DNA of 64,000 nt, from contig NZ_SPMY01000005.1 of the NCBI RefSeq assembly GCF_012939955.1, forward strand, positions 1 through 64,000, written 5' to 3'. The stretch's first letter is position 1. Each line of letters begins with the position of its first letter. The position numbers and the translations under genes are program-made. This DNA comes from Candidatus Accumulibacter phosphatis. Lineage in GTDB: Bacteria; Pseudomonadota; Gammaproteobacteria; Burkholderiales; Rhodocyclaceae. Positions 59,318-64,000 of this stretch are shown in pieces. The notes beneath the pieces are model-generated. The model was given only the letters and a program-made list of their open reading frames with translations, did no database searches and was not told the origin of the DNA.

Positions 59318-60334
59318 CTAGGGTGTACGGACGAAGTCGTTGACGTCTACGGTGCCTTCGGACTGCACGACCAAGCCGTAGGAAATCCGATCGAAGGTAC
59401 GAAAGACGAAGAGTAGGCCGATGCGCGAGGGCGGAATGTCGATCACCGCCTTGTGGCCCTGCTCGTCGCGTTCATGAATGACGCGATTGCGCTCGAGGGC
59501 CAGGACGTGTCCGATCTCGATCCCGTCGGCTGTGCCGCGGTTGATCGAGATGATCGAGCCGCGGCCGGCCGCGTCGACGCCGCCATAAACCGAAACCACG
59601 CGCCCATCGACGTCAAAGTCCGGTTTGTGGGGAACGTAGGCGATCAGCGGGGGCGGGTTGGCGGGCAGCAGGCGGTCGCCAAAGCCGACTTCCTGCGTGG
59701 CTGTGAGCACCTCGAAGGTGGCCGGATTGCCCGCTTCGACCTGCTTCGCAGTGCCCAGGTAGAAGGCTTCATAGCCGAGGATGTCGTCGCTTTGGGGGTC
59801 CCGCAAGGGCTTGCCGTTGCGATAGATATGCCAGTCACGAGGCGCGGGATCGGCATTGGCAACGTAGGCCAGGTCGCCGTTGCCGAGGAACACCCGATCG
59901 AGCTGGGTGGCGACGATGCGCGCCACGTTGTCGAGCGCATTCGCGTCCACGACCAACGGGTCGGAGAGGAAAGGCCGGATGACGTTGGGTGGAATCGCGG
60001 GGATAGCCTGTTCGTTCATTTCGGAATGAATCTGTGGGTTGAGTCGGCCGCGCTGCAGACGCAGCATGGCGTTGCCTTGCGCGTCGCGATCGAGGACGAT
60101 TACGTCACCCGGATAGATCCAGTGTGGGTTCCTGATTTCCTGCCGATTCATCCGCCAGATTTCCGGCCAGCGCCAGGGTTCCTTGAGGAAGGTTCCGGAG
60201 ATTCTCCAGAGCGTGTCACCGGGCACGACCACGTGCTGTGTGGGGGCGCTATCCGCCAGTTGGAGAGCTTGCCCGGCAGCGAAACTGAGCGCGCTGACCA
60301 TGGCCAGAATGAACGCGGATATAATGCGGATCAT
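59318..60334 (-). CDS. LysM-domain periplasmic protein
   Basis: A 338-residue secreted protein: signal peptide MIRIISAFILAMVSALSFAAGQA, one LysM domain (QHVVVPGDTLWRISGTFLKEPWRWPEIWRMNRQEIRNPHWIYPGDVIVL), then about 240 residues of unknown fold. LysM binds peptidoglycan. ATG 60334 is chosen because it gives a proper signal peptide; the longer frame does not. It is divergent from def and leads the dprA-smg-topB unit. Confidence 0.9.
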   Translation of the reverse strand: MIRIISAFILAMVSALSFAAGQALQLADSAPTQHVVVPGDTLWRISGTFLKEPWRWPEIWRMNRQEIRNPHWIYPGDVIVLDRDAQGNAMLRLQRGRLNPQIHSEMNEQAIPAIPPNVIRPFLSDPLVVDANALDNVARIVATQLDRVFLGNGDLAYVANADPAPRDWHIYRNGKPLRDPQSDDILGYEAFYLGTAKQVEAGNPATFEVLTATQEVGFGDRLLPANPPPLIAYVPHKPDFDVDGRVVSVYGGVDAAGRGSIISINRGTADGIEIGHVLALERNRVIHERDEQGHKAVIDIPPSRIGLLFVFRTFDRISYGLVVQSEGTVDVNDFVRTP

Positions 60335-60541
60335 CGTGTTATCCTCGTACGAGCCTTCGTACATGGCGGTGGGGCGGGATAGCGGCGTCGCCGCATCACG
60401 TTTCGGCTGCGGGGTTCGCCCTGTTTCGCTGTTTAAGTCGCGTATGGCCGAAGTCATCCTGCGCCCGGCGCAACAAGCGTCGGAATACCCGAGACAGTAC
60501 ATTAGATTCTGCACGTAGTTATTTCTTCGATCAAGCCTTTT

Positions 60542-61045
60542 ATGCCTCTACTACCGATACTCCGCTTTCCCGATCCTCGTCTGAAGCAGGTCGCCGCGCG
60601 CGTCGAATGCATCGATGACAAGCTTCGCCGGTTGGCGCGCGACATGGCCGAGACGATGTACGAAGCGCCGGGAATCGGTCTCGCCGCGACCCAGGTGGAC
60701 ATCCACCAGCAGTTGATCGTCATTGATGCCTCGGAAACGAGAGATCAACTGCTGACGTTGATCAACCCGGTGATCCTCGAGCAGAACGGTCTGCAGGTTT
60801 GCGAAGAAGGTTGCTTGTCGGTGCCCGGGATTTACGACAAGGTTGCGCGCGCCGAACACGTCGTGGTCCGCTATCTTGACCTTGCTGGCGAGGAGCAGAC
60901 TGTCGAAGCCGTGGGTTTGCTGGCCGTTTGTCTGCAGCACGAAATTGATCATCTGCAGGGGCAGGTCTTTGTCGAGCACCTTTCGCCGCTCAAACAGTTG
61001 CGGATCAGGAACAAGCTCGCCAAGCAGGCGAAAATCACCGCGTGA
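60542..61045 (+). CDS. def: Peptide deformylase
   Basis: A 167-residue metalloenzyme that removes the N-formyl group from nascent proteins. The three family motifs are GIGLAATQ (44-51), EEGCLSVP with the metal-binding cysteine, and QHEIDHLQG with both metal-binding histidines and the catalytic glutamate. Its stop overlaps the fmt GTG start. Confidence 0.97.
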   Translation: MPLLPILRFPDPRLKQVAARVECIDDKLRRLARDMAETMYEAPGIGLAATQVDIHQQLIVIDASETRDQLLTLINPVILEQNGLQVCEEGCLSVPGIYDKVARAEHVVVRYLDLAGEEQTVEAVGLLAVCLQHEIDHLQGQVFVEHLSPLKQLRIRNKLAKQAKITA

Positions 61046-61968
61046 AGCTGATTTTCGCCGGTACCCCCGACTTCGCACGCCTTGCCTTGCAGTCGATCAT
61101 CGCGGCCGGTCATGAGGTGGCTGTGGTCCTGACGCAGCCCGACCGTGCATCGGGGCGCGGCATGGCGCAGCGAGCTTCGCCCGTCAAACAGCTGGCCCTG
61201 GCGTCCGGGATCGAGGTCCTGCAGCCATCGAGCTTGAGGGCCCTTGCCACGCAGGAACAGCTACGCGCGTTTGCTGCCGAAGCAATGGTTGTCGCCGCCT
61301 ATGGGCTGATTCTTCCGCAGGCGGTGCTGGATATCCCCGCTTTTGGCTGCATCAACATCCATGCGTCGCTTTTGCCGCGCTGGCGCGGTGCGGCACCCGT
61401 GCAGCGGGCGATTCTCGCTGGCGATGCGGAGAGCGGGGTGTGCATCATGCAGATGGAGGCCGGGCTGGATAGCGGCCCGGTGCTGCTTTGCGAGCGTTTG
61501 CCGATCAATGGCGACGATACGGCAGCGGCGCTCACCGACCGCCTCGCCTTGCTCGGTGCTCGCTTGATCGTCGATGCTCTGGCTCGTCTGCCGCTGCCCC
61601 CGCAAGCGCAAGCCGAGACGGGCGCCACTTACGCGGCCAAGATCGACAAGGCCGAAGCGCCCCTCGACTGGCGTCTGCCGGCCGCGCAGCTGGCCCGCCG
61701 TGTCAGAGCCTTTAACCCTTTTCCTGGAGCTTCTTGCGTGGTCGACGGCACTCTGCTCAAGGTTTGGCGCGCCAGGGCGATCGCCGGCAATGGCTGGCCT
61801 GGCGAGATCCTCGTTGCCGACCGCGATGTTGTCGTCGTTGCTTGTGGGGACGGCGCTCTGCAGCTCGAGGAGCTTCAGAAAGCCGGCGGCAAGCGTCTGC
61901 CGGCGGCTCAGTTCCTGTTGGGAACACCTGTTGTCGCGGGTTCGCGGTGTGCTTTGCCCGCCACCTGA
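61042..61968 (+). CDS. fmt: Methionyl-tRNA formyltransferase
   Basis: A 308-residue enzyme that formylates initiator Met-tRNA using 10-formyl-tetrahydrofolate. Motifs: FAGTPDFARLALQSII, INIHASLLPRWRGAAPVQRAILAGD, GVCIMQMEAGLDSGPVL, and the C-terminal barrel domain (VRAFNPFPGASCVVDGTLLKVWRARA). The GTG start overlaps the def stop (GTGA), so the two are coupled. RsmB, which often follows, is absent. Confidence 0.97.
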   Translation: MKLIFAGTPDFARLALQSIIAAGHEVAVVLTQPDRASGRGMAQRASPVKQLALASGIEVLQPSSLRALATQEQLRAFAAEAMVVAAYGLILPQAVLDIPAFGCINIHASLLPRWRGAAPVQRAILAGDAESGVCIMQMEAGLDSGPVLLCERLPINGDDTAAALTDRLALLGARLIVDALARLPLPPQAQAETGATYAAKIDKAEAPLDWRLPAAQLARRVRAFNPFPGASCVVDGTLLKVWRARAIAGNGWPGEILVADRDVVVVACGDGALQLEELQKAGGKRLPAAQFLLGTPVVAGSRCALPAT

Positions 61969-62111
61969 GTGCCCGCAGTCCGAGACTGGATCAAGGGCGA
62001 CAGCCCGCGCGCGTGCGCGGTGTGGCGTGCTTGAAATTTGCGCTGCTCGGCACCACCTGAGTTGCCCTACCAACTGCTTGGTGCACTGCTGTTTTCTCGG
62101 AGGTTTCTGCA

Positions 62112-62957
62112 ATGTTCGGTAATTGGGTAAAAACTTCGCTTCTGATGGCTGCCATTGTGGCGCTGTTTGGCGCCATTGGGGCGATGGTCGGTGGCCAGAC
62201 GGGGATGTTGCTGGCGCTGCTTTTTGGCGGCGCGATGAATGTCTTCGCCTACTGGTACTCGGACAAGATGGTGCTCAAGATGTATCAGGCGCGCGAGGTT
62301 GACGAGGCGTCGGCGCCGCAGTTCTACGGCATGGTTCGCGAGCTCGCGCAACGGGCCGAGTTACCAATGCCGAAGGTGTATCTGATCGATGAAGCGCAGC
62401 CGAATGCCTTTGCCACCGGTCGCAATCCGGACAATGCTGCGGTTGCGGCGACAACCGGGATTCTGCAGTTGTTGTCGGCACGCGAAATCCGGGGCGTGAT
62501 GGCGCACGAACTGGCGCATGTCCGGCACCGCGACATTCTCATTTCGACGATCTCGGCGACCATGGCCGGAGCAATCTCCGCACTCGCCAACTTCGCGATG
62601 TTCTTTGGTGGGCGTGATTCGGAGGGCCGCTCAAATCCTGTGGCGGGCATCCTGGTCGCCCTGCTTGCGCCGTTGGCCGCCTCCCTGATTCAGATGGCCA
62701 TTTCGCGGGCACGCGAGTTCGAGGCTGATCGTGGTGGTGCGGAGATTTCCGGCGACGCGAATGCCTTGGCCGATGCACTGACCAAAATCGATGCTTACGC
62801 GCGCGGCATTCACCTGGCGCCAGCCGACGCGCATCCTGAAACGGCACAGATGATGATCATCAATCCCCTCTCGGGCGGTGGTATCAAGGGCCTGTTCAGC
62901 ACGCATCCGGCGACCGAGGAACGCGTCGCGCGTCTGCGCGCCTTGGCGCGCACTTGA
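62112..62957 (+). CDS. htpX: Membrane protease HtpX
   Basis: A 281-residue inner-membrane M48 zinc metalloprotease. Two N-terminal membrane helices, the zinc site HELAH in [15 protein letters not shown], then two more hydrophobic segments and the third ligand region [15 protein letters not shown]. It degrades misfolded membrane proteins with FtsH. It follows fmt by 143 bases; no rsmB lies between. Confidence 0.96.
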   Translation: MFGNWVKTSLLMAAIVALFGAIGAMVGGQTGMLLALLFGGAMNVFAYWYSDKMVLKMYQAREVDEASAPQFYGMVRELAQRAELPMPKVYLIDEAQPNAFATGRNPDNAAVAATTGILQLLSAREIRGVMAHELAHVRHRDILISTISATMAGAISALANFAMFFGGRDSEGRSNPVAGILVALLAPLAASLIQMAISRAREFEADRGGAEISGDANALADALTKIDAYARGIHLAPADAHPETAQMMIINPLSGGGIKGLFSTHPATEERVARLRALART

Positions 62958-63008
62958 GCGGCTCTGCGGCTGATTCCATGGACTAGTGCGGGGCTGGTTC
63001 GGCGGCAA

Positions 63009-63024
63009 TGTTTCACGTGGAACA
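63009..63024. promoter_or_regulatory. parS site 2, overlapping the nuclease stop codon
   Basis: TGTTTCACGTGGAACA; its reverse complement TGTTCCACGTGAAACA is the classical parS form. The left 12 bases of the minus-strand form encode the last residues Cys-Ser-Thr and the stop of the adjacent nuclease gene. Confidence 0.9.
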
Positions 63025-63963
63025 CTGCCGTGCTCCTGCTTTTCCAAACAGGCGCCGCAGTTGCTCAGCCAGGCGATAGCCGGCTTCGACAAGGCGGCGG
63101 CCGGCAATCTCCAGCGCGCTGGCGTGGAACTGGGCACTGATCGTGAGTACGGCGTCGTTGCCCGGTGGGTAGGCTGCCCGCTGTGCGAGCTGCCAGCTTT
63201 CCTCGAGCCATTGCGCGGGTTCTCCCGCTGGCGCCGCTTCTGGGTAGAGACTTGTCAGTGCCTTGACGGTGCTCTCCAGGCGCTTGTCGCGTAGCCATGG
63301 CTTGCCCGGGAGATCGTCCCAATAGTTGTGCAGGTTTGTGAACTGATGCTTCGGCTGGAAAGGGTTGATAATCCGCTGCGCGTTGCCACCGCTATCATCT
63401 TTGCCGTTCGGGCGATTGCGGCTGGCCGCGTGCAGTGGCTGATGCGCGTCGCCGACCAGATGGATCAGCCAGGGCAGCGCATAAGCGCGCTCAGTGTCGC
63501 TGCGTCTCGCGTCGCACAGGACCGTCGCTAGCGCAGTCAATTGGCGGTCCAGCGTTCCTGGCGATGAGCGCGACGACCTGCGCTTGGGATGCAAAGGGCG
63601 ATCGACATAGTGCCAGCCGAGTCGACGTTCCATGTCCGGAAAGCCTTTCAGCGTTGGCGTTGGCTGCGCACGTCCGGCGGTGTAGAAGCGCCGGTCGCGG
63701 CGAATGTCGTCCGGCCAGGTCGAGGCTTCGAGAAACGCTGCGCGGTCCGCATCAGGGTCTTTGGAGCGTTCCTGCCAGCGTTCGAAGTCGGGGTGCTTGC
63801 GCAGCAAGGCAGACAGCGCAGATTTGCTGCGCTGATCTAGTTTTTCCCAGGCGATCAAGGCGGTGATGCGATGGCCAGCGGCGTTCCAGGCGGACGCCGG
63901 TGACGGGACAAGCAGTAGCAGCAGGAGTAGGGCTGTGGCCACAAACCCTGGCCGAAGCAGCAA
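63013..63963 (-). CDS. S1/P1-type nuclease, secreted
   Basis: A 316-residue zinc-dependent nuclease that cleaves single-stranded nucleic acids or 3'-nucleotides. The signal peptide LLLLLLLVPSPASA ends just before AWNAAGHRITALIAWEKL; in this family the mature N-terminal Trp is a zinc ligand and the His follows. Further ligands appear in EASTWPDDIRRD, WHYVDRPL, WLIHLVGDAHQPLHAASRN and NLHNYWDD. There is no other export gene nearby. The last codons coincide with a parS site. It converges with htpX. Confidence 0.93.
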   Translation of the reverse strand: MLLRPGFVATALLLLLLLVPSPASAWNAAGHRITALIAWEKLDQRSKSALSALLRKHPDFERWQERSKDPDADRAAFLEASTWPDDIRRDRRFYTAGRAQPTPTLKGFPDMERRLGWHYVDRPLHPKRRSSRSSPGTLDRQLTALATVLCDARRSDTERAYALPWLIHLVGDAHQPLHAASRNRPNGKDDSGGNAQRIINPFQPKHQFTNLHNYWDDLPGKPWLRDKRLESTVKALTSLYPEAAPAGEPAQWLEESWQLAQRAAYPPGNDAVLTISAQFHASALEIAGRRLVEAGYRLAEQLRRLFGKAGARQCST

Positions 63964-64000
63964 GCCTCGTCGCGCAGACGCGGCACCTGGCCTAGCGGTC

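Overview
The window is GC-rich chromosomal DNA from a betaproteobacterium, most likely Rhodocyclales and possibly a 'Candidatus Accumulibacter'-type polyphosphate organism. That placement is inferred from gene order and protein character; no database search was run. It is the replication-origin neighbourhood. Around 34.4-36.4 kb lies rpmH | dnaA-dnaN-gyrB. Housekeeping genes to the left (mnmE-yidC-yidD-rnpA-rpmH, mnmG-rsmG-parA-parB, the atp operon) run leftward and dnaA-dnaN-gyrB runs rightward, so transcription diverges from a probable oriC that carries DnaA boxes. parAB lies in the window together with two near-perfect parS sites at 54.9 and 63.0 kb.

Layout. 0-13 kb: a folB fragment, plsY, tsaD, a universal stress protein with a Na/Pi cotransporter, two adjacent CNNM/CorC-type transporters, a HIT protein, a PilZ-like protein of unknown role, then DUF971-ubiE-Tim44-like-ubiJ. 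13-20 kb: the complete F1Fo ATP synthase operon atpIBEFHAGDC on the minus strand. 20-24.4 kb: mnmG-rsmG-parA-parB. 24.5-27 kb: ahpC and ahpF behind a textbook OxyR operator; oxyR itself is at 54 kb. 27-32 kb: a response regulator with a TPR-like helical region, a TauE-family permease, tam and mnmE. 32-40 kb: yidC to gyrB. 40-47.7 kb: the least ordinary part, in which two paralogous 254-residue proteins of unknown function flank a divergent membrane pyrophosphatase, followed by a tandem-fused, eukaryotic-type 6-phosphofructokinase. 47.6-64 kb: pyrF, a kinase-like gene, tRNA-Ala(GGC), tRNA-Glu(TTC), a TPP riboswitch with thiC, an amidase, an RsuA-like synthase with oxyR, a LysM-dprA-smg-topB operon, def-fmt-htpX, and an S1/P1-type nuclease.

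Ten single-base indels, most in homopolymers, break eight otherwise full-length genes, including dnaA, atpD, ahpC and hppA. Removing them restores family-typical lengths, so I treat these as intact genes with probable sequence errors. Four copies of a two-hairpin extragenic repeat lie near 7.8, 27.1, 41.0 and 45.3 kb. No CRISPR array, prophage, transposase or rRNA was seen.

The genes link in three ways. ParABS, DnaA/DnaN/GyrB and the origin handle replication and segregation. OxyR and AhpCF form a peroxide response with its operator visible. The Na/Pi importer, ATP synthase, proton pyrophosphatase and eukaryotic-type PFK fit a cell whose energy economy turns on phosphate, pyrophosphate and glycogen or sugar phosphates.
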